DNA of 64,000 nucleotides from Terebella lapidaria (lineage: Eukaryota; Annelida; Polychaeta; Terebellida; Terebellidae). Of the stretch, positions 35,622-48,184 are shown in pieces. The DNA lies in the NCBI GenBank assembly GCA_949152475.1, contig OX424555.1, positions 72,803,499 to 72,867,498 of the forward strand, read 5' to 3'. Each line of letters starts with the position of its first letter. The first letter of the stretch is position 1. A model generated the notes under the pieces. That model did not search any database. It was not told the DNA's origin and worked only from the letters and a program-made list of their open reading frames with translations. A program made the position numbers and the translations under genes.

Positions 35622-36318
35622 CGGTGGCTGATTCATGCCATAATGCGTGTCCCCCGAATAGTTTTGGTCGCGAATTTAATTGTGACAACTGAAATAATCT
35701 ATGTCGCGACCAAAATCATTAAATCCGCGACCAAAACGTTTTCGCTGCGGCGAAAACATTCTCGCTGCGAATTAAATACTTTTAGCTGCGACAAAAACAT
35801 TATCGTCGCGACCAAATCATTTTCGCTGCAGCGAAATAGTTCTCGCCGCGATTTAAATACTTATAGCCGCGACCAAAACATTATCGCTGCAGCGAAAATG
35901 ATTATCGCCGCGGCGAGAATGGCCATACTTGTTAGAACGTTTTTCTTTCATCACCTCTAAGAGAACAAATGATTTATTATTGCAATTATCGCCGCGGCGA
36001 ATATTCAGAGTTAAGTGCAATTATCGCCGCGGTGGTAATTATTCTCGCTGCAACAGAAATGTATCGGTCGCGGCAACAATAGTTTTCGCTGCGGCGAGAA
36101 TGTTTTAGTCGCGGCATTAATGGTTTTCGTTGTGACCGAAATGTTTCAGTTGCGACAACAACTATTTTTGCTGCGACGAGAATGTTTTGGTCGCGGCGAG
36201 AATATTCCCGCTGCAGCGAAAACGTTTCGGTCGCGATTTTAATCATTTCCGTCGTCAGAATTAAAGTCGCGACGAAAAGTCTTCAGGACAAACACATTAT
36301 GGCATGAATCAGCCACTG
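35622..36318 (+). mobile_element. TA-flanked MITE filled with GC-rich minisatellite, copy 1
   Basis: The inverted ends CGGTGGCTGATTCATGCC and GGCATGAATCAGCCACTG are flanked by TA (35620-35621 and 36319-36320), a Tc1/mariner-type target. Nearly all of the interior is made of 20-25 bp degenerate units around TCGCNGCGNCGAAAA or TCGCGACCAAAA, switching strand near the middle. The frames at 35643 and 35986, rich in Arg/Ser/Thr, are products of the repeat. Copy 2 lies inverted at 41212. Confidence 0.8.
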
Positions 36319-36390
36319 TACTATTCAATCTTCTATCGATTTCCTCACAATGCACAAGTACATTCGATTTTTGCACCTTCTAAAGCAAAA

Positions 36391-37522
36391 CTATCCAGAG
36401 TGCTGAGAAAGGTTACCAGAATAATGTACAGTGTTAGACATAAAGCTTTGTTTCAGTAAAATTGTTGCTTTGACATGTCAAAGTCATTAAAGGTGAAATT
36501 CAAGGTCGACAAAAGAACCATCTGATGTGACTGCCTATAATCATAATAGAAACATATTACAGTATTCTGTTTGCATCGTTCAATTTACATGTTTACTTCA
36601 AATGTGACCTCGACATTTACCACTGTGTCAAGCTCATGGTCACCAAAAGATGCTCCATATCAAACCTAAGGATAAGTTTATATGTACATATCTTCTCGCC
36701 ACAGAGGCCAATTTATGCATACCATGCCAATTTGGGCCTTTCTCGTCTATGTATCTGGTCTTATGAGGAATTTAAGGCGCCCCAGCTTTCAATCAATGCA
36801 ACATCAAATGTCCCAACTAGCATGTTCTGAAATAAAAATGTAAAAACTGATCAGATCGTTTTGATAATAGACAAAGAGCAAATTTGGTTGGGGTTTAAAC
36901 CCCAAAATGGTTGTTTTGACCTTCCAAGGTCATCGAAGGTCAGATTCAAGGTCACACAAATTGCCATACACCACTTCCCATTCGAAAGTGCCAATATCTA
37001 AGTGCATTAGCTATTTTCAAGCTATTTTCAAGCTTTCTAGGAGTACAGTTGTAGCAGCTCTTATTATAAAGGGGAAAAGTGGCAACAATTTTCTAAATTC
37101 AAATTGTTTCCAAAGGTGTGAATGTTTTTTTTTTTGCCTAGAAATGGCCCAAAATGGATTTGGGACAAAAAAATGTTGAAAAATCAAAGCAGCAACCACC
37201 TGCAGATCAGCGTTTGAAGGGCAACGAAACTTATACTACACTTCACAAGGGTACATGAGGAGAATCTTTTGAAAAGAGAATCTCAAAACTGATCAGTTGA
37301 GAAAATGGCCGCCAAAGCACAAAACCGGTTGTTTTTCATTGAAAATGGCTGCCATCTAGAAAACAATGCGAAAATAAAAAAGCTAAAAAATACTTCTCCC
37401 TTGAAATATTTTTCAGGTATTTTTGTGCAAAATTTCATGTAAATTCGATCGTAAACTTTAAAGATAAAAAATGTGGACAACGACGGACGACGACAATGAC
37501 GACCAAATGTCCGGTATTACCC
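36391..37522 (-). mobile_element. Helentron-like family A element, minus strand, diverged
   Basis: Read on the minus strand: a worn 5' end near 37522 with TACCGGACATTTGGTC, a degraded GTCCGTCGT microsatellite, GGCGGCCATTTTC modules, a CATTCGAAAGTGCC-type block, TGACCTTGAA words, and a 3' end near 36391 with TTCTGGTAACCT and a decayed terminal hairpin. Order and orientation match the + strand copies at 49993 and 58081. Non-coding. Confidence 0.6.
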
Positions 37523-37527
37523 AAATG

Positions 37528-38415
37528 TAACAATGGATGCGTTTCACGCACTCTGATTAATGTAGTCAAAGCAATCCTTTTTTTACCAATTTGTACACCA
37601 AGGATGAATTTGATGAAAAAAGAAATCAAGTTGCATGAAAAGTGATAAAAAAACACCATGACTTATTTGCTGTATGACAATATGTTGCCATGAAGTTTTT
37701 TGATGGAAAATGCTTGTGAATCAGCAGTCACATAGTTACTATGATAACTTTTTGCTCATCCTGATTAACTTGATGACAATAAAGCTCATTAACAAAAGTG
37801 ATTAGTTTGCATGAAACGCGTCGAATAATTTAGAGCAACTGCCTTCGAATGTATGCAATATTTATTTTTTCAAAACTGAATTGTAGTGCAACTGATCTCA
37901 TCCAAGGTAACAAAACATGTGTACATTTATTTTGACGATGGCACTTGGTCCAAGATGTCTTTCCATCCGTTTAAACACAGATTTTATTCCAGTTTTGTAT
38001 ATGAACATTATTCCAGTTTTGTATATGTATCCATTAGACCCGAATGTAAACAAATGCCCAAATTGCCCTTTAAGTCCACACCGAGTACATTTTCCAGTTT
38101 GTATTTGCATGTATAGTGTAGATATGAGAAAATAATCAGTGATTTATGATGGTGTGCGTGGAATTATTGTCAGTCCATTTTGTACATTTGTGCTTTGAAC
38201 TGCCTTTTCAAATGAGAACAAATTCCCCGGTTCCCTGGACCCCTGAACTGGTTGTAGTTATAACATTTGATGTGAGTACACTGTACGTCTCATTCAGTTA
38301 AATTCACAGCTTAAGTGTGAAATGTAGTTTTCCAAAAAAAAAATATTTCCTGTTTTCGAAGGCAGTTGTTTAAAGAGTTACATTGGCTGCATTAGTCACA
38401 GTGCGTGGAAAACAC
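37528..38415. repeat. Nested or overlapping MITE-like inverted repeats
   Basis: GATGCGTTTCACGCACTCTG at 37528 pairs with GCATGAAACGCGTC near 37810. Independently, CAACTGCCTTCGAA near 37834 pairs with TTCGAAGGCAGTTG near 38352, and CACGCACTCTGATTAATG near 37536 resembles the complement of the right edge near 38400. A two-layer foldback or an element inserted into a relative would explain this. No coding content. Confidence 0.4.
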
Positions 38416-39254
38416 CCAATATATTTAGAACTCATTTAATACATTTACACAGCAAAACAAATTAGGAAACAATCACTTTGACTTCAGGAACTCATATGAG
38501 TGGTTTGCTGCTAATAAACCCAGACCAGAAATGGAGCAAACTCGCGACTAGTTGCCAACCCCACCCCCATTGATTGCGATCTACGAGGCGTTGGTTTTCT
38601 TATTCGCTCTGACTTTCCAACAAGGAGTGACAGAAAAGTAAATTGGAATTAACCTACTTGTTAGACCATTCTCACGTAGAATTCTGTTTATGTGATTTTT
38701 GAAACCTGGTACATGTATTCTGATGTGCTCCCCGCGGTGACATATATCAAGATTAATCGCAGCGTACCATGAACCAGAGCCATATTTGCTGCCGTGACAA
38801 GGATTACGAGGAACATTATGGGGCACATAAAACCATGAACTGTAGCTTGGATGAGGAAAATTTATGTGATGCAAAACCGAAAAAAACCCAATGAGACCCA
38901 CGATTACTTCCGCGTATTTTTACTGTATGCACCCAGATTTCCGACTCCCCAAAACGATATGAATCTAATATTTTACGAAGTAAATAAGATGTAACACATG
39001 GTTATGAACTCATACGCTCGCGCAAGTGCTTTGTTTCTATACCAGCAATGTTTCACTTTAGGTTTTCCATTTTTATTCATACGCGACATGTATTAATCTT
39101 GGAAGATGAATATCACTTTGTTATGATCTGCCCTATGTATGACCATCTACGGCACAACTTCCTGTCACGTTATATACCAGTCAACTCTGTTGCTGTATTT
39201 GTTTCTCCTATGTGCATCAACCAGTAAAAATGTACTCACTTTGCCTCATATGTA

Positions 39255-40050
39255 CGGGGGCTTATTTGTGCCATATTTATTTTTTTTTTACTTCACAGGA
39301 AATAAATTCCAAATTATCAAGCACCGGAAACATTTTCGCTACAGCTAAAACTATTTTCGCCCCAGCTAAAATATTCTCGCTGCAGCTGAAATTATTTTCG
39401 TCACTTGAAAATCTCAAAAAAATCTCCCAAATCTCCAAAACATCTCCATAAAATCTCCCCCCGCAAAAAAATCTCTAAAAGACATGAGTGACACTGCGAT
39501 CATGTTTCAGCGAAAGTAGTTTTAGCTGCAGCGAAAACAGTTTTAGCTGCAGCGAAAATATTTTAGCTGGAGGGAAAATAGTTTTAGCTGCAGCGAAAAT
39601 GTTCTAGCTGGAGTGAAAATAGTTTTAGCTGCAGTGAAAATGTTTAAGCTGGGGCGAAAATAGTTTTAGCTGCAGCGAAAATGTTTTAGCTGGGGCGAAA
39701 ATAGTTTTAGCCTGAATAGCGAAAATGTTCTAGCTGGAGCGAAAATAGTTTTAGCTGCAGCGAAAATGTTTTAGCTGGGGCGAAAATAGTTTCAGCTGCA
39801 GCGAAAATGTTTTAGCTGGGGCGAAAGTAGTTTTAGCCTGAATAGCGAAAATGTTCTAGCTGGAGCGAAAATAGTTTCAGCTGCAGCGAAAATGTTTTAG
39901 CTGGGGCGAAAATAGTTTTAGCTACAGCGAAAATGTTTTTTAGTTGCAGCGAAAAAGTTTTAGCTGCAGCGGAAGTATTTCCGTTGCTTGATAATTTAGA
40001 ATTTATTTTCTTTGAAACAAAAAAAAAAATATGGCATAAATAAGCCGCCG
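39255..40050. mobile_element. TA-flanked MITE with CTGCAGCGAAAAT minisatellite
   Basis: The ends CGGGGGCTTATTTGTGCC and GGCATAAATAAGCCGCCG are inverted and flanked by TA (39253-39254 and 40051-40052); they are related to the ends at 35622 and 41212. Inside the ends a further inverted stretch (AATAAATTCCAAATTATCAAG and its partner) precedes an array, about 39500-39970, of 20-25 bp units alternating TTTTAGCTGCAGCGAAAATG and TTTTAGCTGGGGCGAAAATA. A 120-bp block containing TTTTAGCCTGAATAGCG is itself duplicated (39700 and 39830). Confidence 0.8.
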
Positions 40051-40904
40051 TACATATGCATACCATGCATTTCCACTTTATCGTCACGTGCTGTTTGTGT
40101 TCGTGCGATTAAATAGGTTGATACACTATATGGAATAATCTGATATTAGACCCCTCGAGTTGACCAAGGGGCCAACGAGGAACCAACGAAAAATTGTTAG
40201 TTTAAGGAGACTTGTGGTCAATTTGATGGACTTCATGTTGCTCTGTTTGACGAATACAACTATCTAATAACGCACAGGACCTAATTGCATTAGAAACGCT
40301 TGGGATTCCAACACGGGTGCCACGTGTGGGGATAAATATATGGATTTATCTGGGAACGTTCGTTTTACCATACGAGTGTTTATTTTGTGTTGTTTGGCAC
40401 TGACATTCTTTGTAAAGGCATTATTCGCATTATTACGTTGGGATGTCCTGTGGTGATATAATTACACATAATTGTACAACAATGGAAACCGGATGCTAAT
40501 GTCTGGGCTATTTTCAGTATAGTAGAATGATTCCGTGGGCGATTCCCCATGCTAAAAGTGGATACTACTGTGGCTGTCAAGAAAATACTGCATGGACATG
40601 CCTATATAAATACATGGTTGCTGTGATCACTCACAAAACACAACTCATGCGGCCATTACTAATCTAAACTCAAGTAAGCGTCAGGAAAGATATGTGTCGC
40701 CTCGTAGCATCGCGTAGCTTGACTCAAATGTAAGGCAACTTGGAAAGGGGTCCTTAGATATTTTATTAGTTTGAGTTAATTTCAATACTTTCACACCATT
40801 CAGAACACATACAATACCATAAATGGATATGACAGTTGTTCTTCAACTCTCTTGCAACAGAGTGGAAACAAACTGACGAGAATTGATCGATATCTGTCGG
40901 TCTA

Positions 40905-40932
40905 TCTCCCCCCCCCCCCCCCACACACACAC
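40905..40932. repeat. Poly-C run followed by CA microsatellite
   Basis: About 13 C bases followed by ACACACACAC. Simple repeat with no further meaning seen. Confidence 0.7.
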
Positions 40933-41211
40933 TTCACACACATTTTTAAAGTACTTCGTAATTAGGAAGCGTGTGTTGACTCTCTTGATCCATAGAAACA
41001 AATTGTAATTTCGTCAATATCTTACGCAACTCAACCGATTTGTGTAAGATGAGAGCACAGGCCGCAATACTAGTACATGAAATATTCGGGATTTCTTTGA
41101 TTTTGTGATTGCAGATTAACACTAAGGCAGTACGTCCATGTACCATTCGTCGCAGAGTAGCCCCGCTCCCCACATGCGACACTGTATTTCTCTTATTTCA
41201 TTGATCACATA

Positions 41212-41807
41212 CAGTGGCTGATTTATGCCATAATGAGTTTTTTCCTGAATAGTTTTCGTCACGAATTTACTTGTGGCGGCCAAAACATTTTCGCTGCAGC
41301 GAAAACATTCTCGCCGAGACCAAAACATTGTTGTCGCAGCGAAAATTGTTGTTGTCGCGAACAATACATTTCTGCTGCAGTGAGAATGATTACCACCGCA
41401 GCGATAATTGCACTTAAATGTGAATATTCACCGCGGCATTAATTGCCATAATAAACAATTTGCTTACTTTGAGGTGATGAAAGAAAAACGTTCTTACAAG
41501 CAAAACCATTATCGCCGCGGCGATAATCATTTTCACTGCAGCAAGAATGTTTTGATCGTGGCTACAAGTATTTAAATCGCGGCGAGAACAATTCCGCTGC
41601 GGCAAAAATGATTTTGGTCGCGACTATAATGTTTTTGCCGCAGCTAAAAGTAGGATTCGCGGCAAGAATATTTTCGCCGCAACGAAAACGTTTTGGTTGC
41701 GGATTTAATGATTTTGGTCAAGATTTAAATTATTTCAGTCGTCACAGTTAAATTCGCGACGACAACTGTTCAGGAAAAAAAAACATCATGGCATAAGTCA
41801 GCCACCC
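41212..41807 (-). mobile_element. TA-flanked MITE filled with GC-rich minisatellite, copy 2 (inverted)
   Basis: The ends CAGTGGCTGATTTATGCC and GGCATAAGTCAGCCACCC are flanked by TA (41210-41211 and 41808-41809). The interior matches the element at 35622 in reverse orientation, including the non-repetitive island with TCACCTC and AACGTTTTT near the middle and GATAATTGCACTTAA. It is about 100 bp shorter, through unequal numbers of minisatellite units. Confidence 0.8.
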
Positions 41808-44800
41808 TAGACACAAAACTGGATCGTAGTTTACAAATGAGTTTTGTAGTAAAAATTACGTCACACATTCATTCATAACTGGAGAAAAATTCTCGCTGTT
41901 GTGCAGCGCGTTAATCACGGAGTCGGATTCCCTTAGATCAATCATTGGTTAAGGATTGATTGCACGTAACATACCAGTGACTGCAGTGAGACACTTTCCC
42001 ATTGACTCATAATGTGAAAGTAAAGGTAACAAAATCACCAAGGCCATACAATCCCCTGACCCAAAACTTGGCTAGCACACGCACATATACTCATGGTTGA
42101 TGAACCGAGACATGGTCTCATGAATAATATCGCGGAAGCTGTGCAGTTTGACGATTAGATAAATCATTTTATACGTTTCACCAAAACGAACATTCGTGTG
42201 TTCTGCTTGACAAACACTGGTTGCTGCGTATATGTATACTTTGTTGTGGTCAAAATAATGAGACTATCTAGGGTTATTCTGTGAGATGAATACAATGAGC
42301 TGAACATTCATAATCCCAATCACCTCGGTGCACCCGAGTGCATATCACCCGTGAGTTTCACTAGCATCACTAGCCATTTGCTGTACAACATAATCCTTTC
42401 ACTCGCCCTGTTGTGAGTGTACTTTGTCTACTGAGAAATAGGTCGGAAAATGACATATGAAAACGATGATTTTAACAGATTTAACATTGTTTAGTAAAAA
42501 ACGGAGCCTCGGTTGGTAATCCTTGATGGCTAACAATAAAAAAGGCAAAGTTTCACTTTGACTGGAAGTATGTAAATGTATGAATTTGTTACCTTTATAT
42601 TTACATTATAAGTGAATGGACAGCTGGTCAATTCCAGGTTCATGATAATTACATGCGATCAATCCTTAATGATTGACAACAATTCGTAGGACCATAATTA
42701 AACCTAAATTAGGATTGTTCGAAGTCAAAGCATTGTATGGAACAATGGTAAGTAAAATCGAAGATATTAGCATTTTAATACACGTAATCGCATACATATT
42801 AGGGTTCCTAACATTATATTCAATTCATTTGTTTAATACATACGATTTACGGCCCAAGTACCGTATACTGCTCCTTAATACTACTCCTTCACTTAAAATA
42901 CACCATTTAATCCGTCTCGCACCTTTTTAATCCTTATTGAATATAGAGGACGGCGCAGGATATGATACTTGGGCCCGATTTACAAACAACTAAACATGGC
43001 AAATTGGTGTTTTGATGGAATGGTTGTTGTCAGGTTCTGCTCAAGATAACGGCAGTGATAAGTATCGAAGAACGAAATCAGAATGCATCACGGAATCCTA
43101 CTGAGAGTAGTTTCAGGCCTGTCCTGTGTGCTGTGTAGGAGAGGAAATGTGACGGGAGACGTGGAGTGCACGTATGTCATCGCCAGTAGGAAATCAGTCG
43201 ACAGCGCTATAATCTGTGTTACTCCTACCATGTCTGCAGTAAATCATATATCTCTGGATACATGTGTGCGGGAGAACATTTCCCCAATGGACATATGCTC
43301 ACCGGACAATCCCAGACATTTTGCAAAATCAGTCAACTAGTCTAGTAATAATAGGTATGATAATTGCATGTATACTGTAACATGTCGGATGTACGATATA
43401 GACAATTACGTCTTTTACTGGACTCGAAATCCAACAGCATACATTGCTAGTCATTTTCAGTTGGCGGTTCTATAGGAGTCTTCAAACATATTATTATTTT
43501 GTCAGTGTCTCAGATATTCATTATATCTATATTTTATCTATATTGAAAAGGATTATGTTAGATTTTTTAATGGTAAAACCCTCGCTAATCAACGGTTTCG
43601 CTATTTGAGAAGCATTTTCACTATGTTTAACCGACGGATAATTGGTTAATTGGTTTTGTTGGAAAACATGCTGGCATCACGTTTATGGCTATCCTCACCT
43701 CAAATACCATATATTGTTTTGATATCATACAAGGTACAAATACGAAGTTCCCAATGTATTCCAGGAACTCCTCGGTCAGTGCGTCGCTTTCATATTACCG
43801 TCTAGGACAATATACATGTGGGTGAGACCTGCGTTCATAATGTGTATTGTGTTAGGAATAACAGTGACACAGATGTCGATCTATGCACCAGGATTATTGC
43901 ATTGTTCGTACATGATGAGAATCATGTCGTAGCACAAATCAAGTGGAACATTCGGTGGCGCATAAATCCATGAAAGTAGCATTGTGTGAGGGGAAATGAT
44001 GTGATTCGAGACTCAGAATTCCCAGTAATCACCCTCCATCATATCTCCGGAATTCTAGTGTGTTCATTTATTCTGTCACCTGAGTAAAATAATGTTGTTA
44101 ATCAGTAGAATGGGTGAAAGCTAGTACGTACACGAAAATAATTTTTATTATATTCTACACTTATCACCCACGAAGTTATTCAGATCTGGCGGATCTGATA
44201 CTACGGTTTAGCTCATCGGTTGAAAGCCGTAGAGCTATTGGGATAGATTAACACGGTGTCTGTGTCTGTCGCCCCATGTTTTACTAACTCAAATCTGTCA
44301 GAAACTTCTCCGCCGAAAGTACTATTCCTGTGGTTCCGAAACTTGGCATATTGCTTGGTTATTGTCTGGTCTCCAAAAATCGTTCAAGATTTGCGAGAAT
44401 TCCGAGGTTTTCCAATGTAATTTAACAATTAAACATCAATTTCATCATGCACGTGCTTGTGTTTATACATACGGGTTGTGGGTGGAAAATCAGCACATGC
44501 GCAGAGGAGATATTACGATTGCAAATGGAGGCGGATTGTTTACCATTGCTTTTCGACCAAGAGACACGTTTAATCATGTCAAAACATTTTTGACCGAAGC
44601 GGATACCTTTATTTTTGGGGGCATATTTGTTATTACTTCGAAAATCCACTGTAGTATGAATGCCAAAGCATAAATGTTTGGACATTCCCGGACATTTGGA
44701 ATTCTTTGGTATGTTCAGTTTGCAAAGTAAATCTTGGAATACCAAAGGTTAAAATGTGCACAATTTTGGAATGTCCAAGTTTGCGCTGTACCTTCTCGAG

Positions 44801-44984
44801 ATCGTCCTAATTTCCAAGAGTGAACGTACAACAATCAAATCTTGGCAGTAGCTCACTGACTTATCACTCAGAAAATATATTAGCTCACCGAATTGCCGCA
44901 AATTATACTGTATACAATTTATAAAATACAATTTATGGATTAAAGTAACAATATTTAAAAACACAGAGGAGAGGGAAGATCTGA

Positions 44985-45297
44985 GATAATATATGTATGG
45001 TGCATCCTTTGCATGGTGAACTTCACGAAATTTGTGAATAGGTCTTTGAAGACAACACTTGAAATTAGTGTACCATGGATATGATGAATCTTATGGTACA
45101 TCTCTTGGTGATTGAACTTGACCCAAGATATCATTGGAAGAAGATCAAGGTCATTCCACCTCAAATGTGGGAATTGGTCTGTTGGTATTGTATTATGAAC
45201 ATATGTATATGATATAGGAAATCATATATATGCACAACACACAACGTGAAATATTCTGGTCGTCTTCCGATGAGCTACAGGGTCCTTGGCTTTATGT
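44985..45297 (+). repeat. Degenerate Helentron-like family B 3' fragment
   Basis: Contains ATTGAACTTGACCCAAGATA and ATCAAGGTCATTCCACC words and a GGAAATCATATATATGCACA block. It ends GAGCTACAGGGTCCTTGGCTTTATG, a worn version of the family B terminus at 63.85 kb, and the stem no longer pairs fully. Old copy without a 5' end. Confidence 0.45.
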
Positions 45298-47830
45298 TTT
45301 AAGTGTACTTTTGTTATATGTTGAGTAATGTATGAATGCTCAAGTTATACCAGTATACGCAATGTACACACATCTCTGGTGAGTGGATAAGGTTCTATTT
45401 ATTAAATTATCAGTGTTTTGAGCATTCAACCCCAAACATAAAGCCTGAGAAAATTGCATGAAAATATCCAATTGTCGAATAGCTAAACACCAGACGGTAA
45501 CATCAAGAATGCCATTTTTCGACCTGCAGTGAATGAGTGAATCACATCTATTGAAGTTATCACACGGCTGTGTCCACAGTGATAAAGTGAAACTCCCGAG
45601 GCAGTTGTCAAGTGCTACTATGAAGGACTGGTGTTGGCATTTTGTAATTGAGTCCACTTATCCAGGTTTGTAGTTATAAAAGATATCAAAGTTCTGAAAT
45701 ATGGGTACACAAAATCCATGGCTTCCCATATCTGTCATGTGAACGTGACGTTGCATCCCGTCTCAGGATTAGCAAAGACCGACAGTCTTCAGCATTAGTG
45801 TCGACTCCGGCTGTTGATTGATTACCTCGATTCATCATAGCAATAGGTTACCAAGATGTCGCCATGTTATAAATTGTTGAGCGCGAGGTTCAGTTAGACG
45901 AAAACCCAAATCAAATGCCATCCATTCCTTTCTCATAATGTGAACAGGGTTATCATCTATTGGCAGTCTCGTAGGAAAATCATCATCCCTTCATTTGTAA
46001 TTAAAGACAAACATCTATATTTACTACAACAACTTTCACAGTACAGTTCCTATTCATGTGTCCGTCTTTTGTAGTCTTTAATATTATGCTGCTTCTTGGA
46101 ATCTATCATGTTAACATGTTATAACATTTCATGTCATACCAAATTCACAATGACCACATTTACACTTTCTCAGGCAGGGTAACCTACACCATCACTACTT
46201 TGTTGGGACATTCGATAGGATGATCAGTAGAGTGATCGAGGGACGTCAGGTACTCAGTGGTTGAACCTGTGGATAGTTTTATTAGATGCAATGTAGTTAT
46301 TTCTCGTCCAGTGTTTGGGCCAGGACGGTAATGAAGTTACCGATGTCTTGGATTTTGATCTGTACGACTCTGAATTATTGGTATTCATCGGTTTGACTAC
46401 TTCGATCAAAGTGACTCCTCACAGACAGGTGTGAGGTTTTCAACACACACCTGCTGATATAGATATAGATATACCAGACATATCGACGTTCGTTTTGGAA
46501 GCTATATGCAGCCAAAACCCTAGATATAGATCTATCACGTTTTACCAGAACTTGGTGGACATTGATCATACACTTTCAAAATCTGAGTGTGCAACTAAAT
46601 ACTTGAATTGGTGAACATGTATATGTGATATACTCTTTGAAAGCTATTCTCATATTGCAATTTTGATATTGGTCTTCACTACATTATCTTTTGTTTTTGT
46701 TCGGATTGCGTGATCCATAAAGCGTTGTTGAACAGTGTCCTACTTGAATCCGTTGGCCGAGCCGAACATGTAGCGTGACAAGCGTGTTCCCATTCCACTG
46801 CATGTGTTATATCACAATATGTTATTGACTGATTCAATCAACTCCAGCAAGCACCCACCCAATTTTCTTTGAATATTGCAAGGAATGAGTACATGTAGTA
46901 TAGGTCCACAAGCGTATACGTGCTGTGTATATGTAAATAGTGTCCTATGCATATTACTGTTGTCAGCCAGAATGACATGGATGTGACTTTGTATTATGTG
47001 GAGACAGTGTATTGATGTTAATATGATACCAAAATCCATTATTGCAGCCGGACTGGAGACAGTGTATCAAATTCAATTAATATCAAAGTTCGATAGGAAA
47101 TATTCTTGTAATATAATAAGGTTACACGAATCAACATTCCGCAAACGACGGAAGCGATGTCGGTATTTCAAAACAAAATTCTTGAGTTGTGCAACATGCG
47201 ATCTGTCAGTCATCCCAACTGGGCGTTTTGCTTAAAAAAATAATTAATGGAAACCTATCATCATTGTGATTGTAATAAATGGGTGCTGATACCACAGTAT
47301 GTATTTACAAATACTATTTATCCTAAGCGATGTACTGTGGTATATAATAAGATTTATAATTATTATGAATTGAATTGAAAATTAGCGAACTTTCTCATTT
47401 GATGAATTCAATATAACATGAAACTGCCTAGGGTTCCTGTACAACACTTCATCACCAAAGCGAGCATTGGACCTTGATTTTGTATGCAAGGCGGTAAAGG
47501 CTATCTCTCAGCTGCTTCCAATGTCTTTGTGGGATTTTTATTTAAAGCCTACCAGCACAGTCGCCTTTGTCAATAGTAATCACCTCCTGTCAGGTGGCAT
47601 TCCTGCTGGATAATAAATCGAAAGGAATTGGGAATTGTATCGTGTGTATTTCTTTCACGGGCAGATTTGCTTTGTACTGGTGTCTAATTGTATCCCCCGA
47701 AAGAAGCTCGCTGGATACTATGTATATGCCGCGTCCGCCGTACACTTCATCAACACTTCACCAACTTACGCCCCGTCGTAAGTTGGCAAAACGTGCCAGG
47801 TTTGTGACACACACACATACATTGACTTAG
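45298..47830. other. Intergenic DNA, nothing recognised
   Basis: AT-rich sequence with only short, unremarkable frames and no repeat structure beyond a small GATATA run near 46456. No gene, RNA or mobile element can be supported. Confidence 0.5.
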
Positions 47831-48184
47831 TTTGATCTAAATTTGGGCCAGACAAATAACGATGTACTTTATGTACTGTGCTTATAGAATTCCAAACCTG
47901 CAGTATTGTTGATCACAAAATATGCATGTAAAAATTTGGGTATGCTCTTGTACAATTGCCTTTTTTATGTCTGACTGGTTCATTTGTGCTGTGGAAATAA
48001 GAAACGGTTTGATCTAAATTTGGGCCAGACAAATAACGATGTACTTTATTTACTGTGCTTATAGAATTCCAAACCTGCAGTATTGTTGATCATAAAATAT
48101 GCATGTAAAAATTTGGGTATACTCTTATACAATTGCCTTTTATATGTCTGACTGGTTCATTTGTGCTGTGGAAATAAGAAACAT
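47831..48184. repeat. Two-copy tandem duplication, 177-bp unit
   Basis: Copies 47831-48007 and 48008-48184 differ at only a handful of positions (for example ATGTACTG against TTTACTG, and CTCTTGT against CTCTTAT). Each runs from TTTGATCTAAATTTGGGCC to GTGGAAATAAGAAAC. Non-coding, recent. Confidence 0.9.

Larger units (their letters stand above)
38480..43115. repeat. Tandem segmental duplication, unit C (expanded by insertions)
   Basis: Blocks at 38497 (TGAGTGGTTTGCTGCTA), 38763 (ACCATGAACCAGAGCCATAT) and 43055 (GATAAGTATC ... ACGGAATCCTACTGAGAG) match unit B in the same order. The gap between the last two blocks is longer than in B; two TA-flanked MITEs (39255 and 41212) account for about 1.4 kb of this. 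A further partial match to the second block at 43840-44000 suggests the start of a fourth unit. Confidence 0.55.

Noticed and set aside
35643-41605. Arg/Ser/Asn-repeat frames in the TA-flanked MITEs as repeat proteins
   Set aside because: They follow directly from the 20-25 bp minisatellite and appear on both strands.
44215-44290. tRNA-like segment
   Set aside because: No cloverleaf can be formed with the expected D, anticodon and T arms, and no B-box was found.
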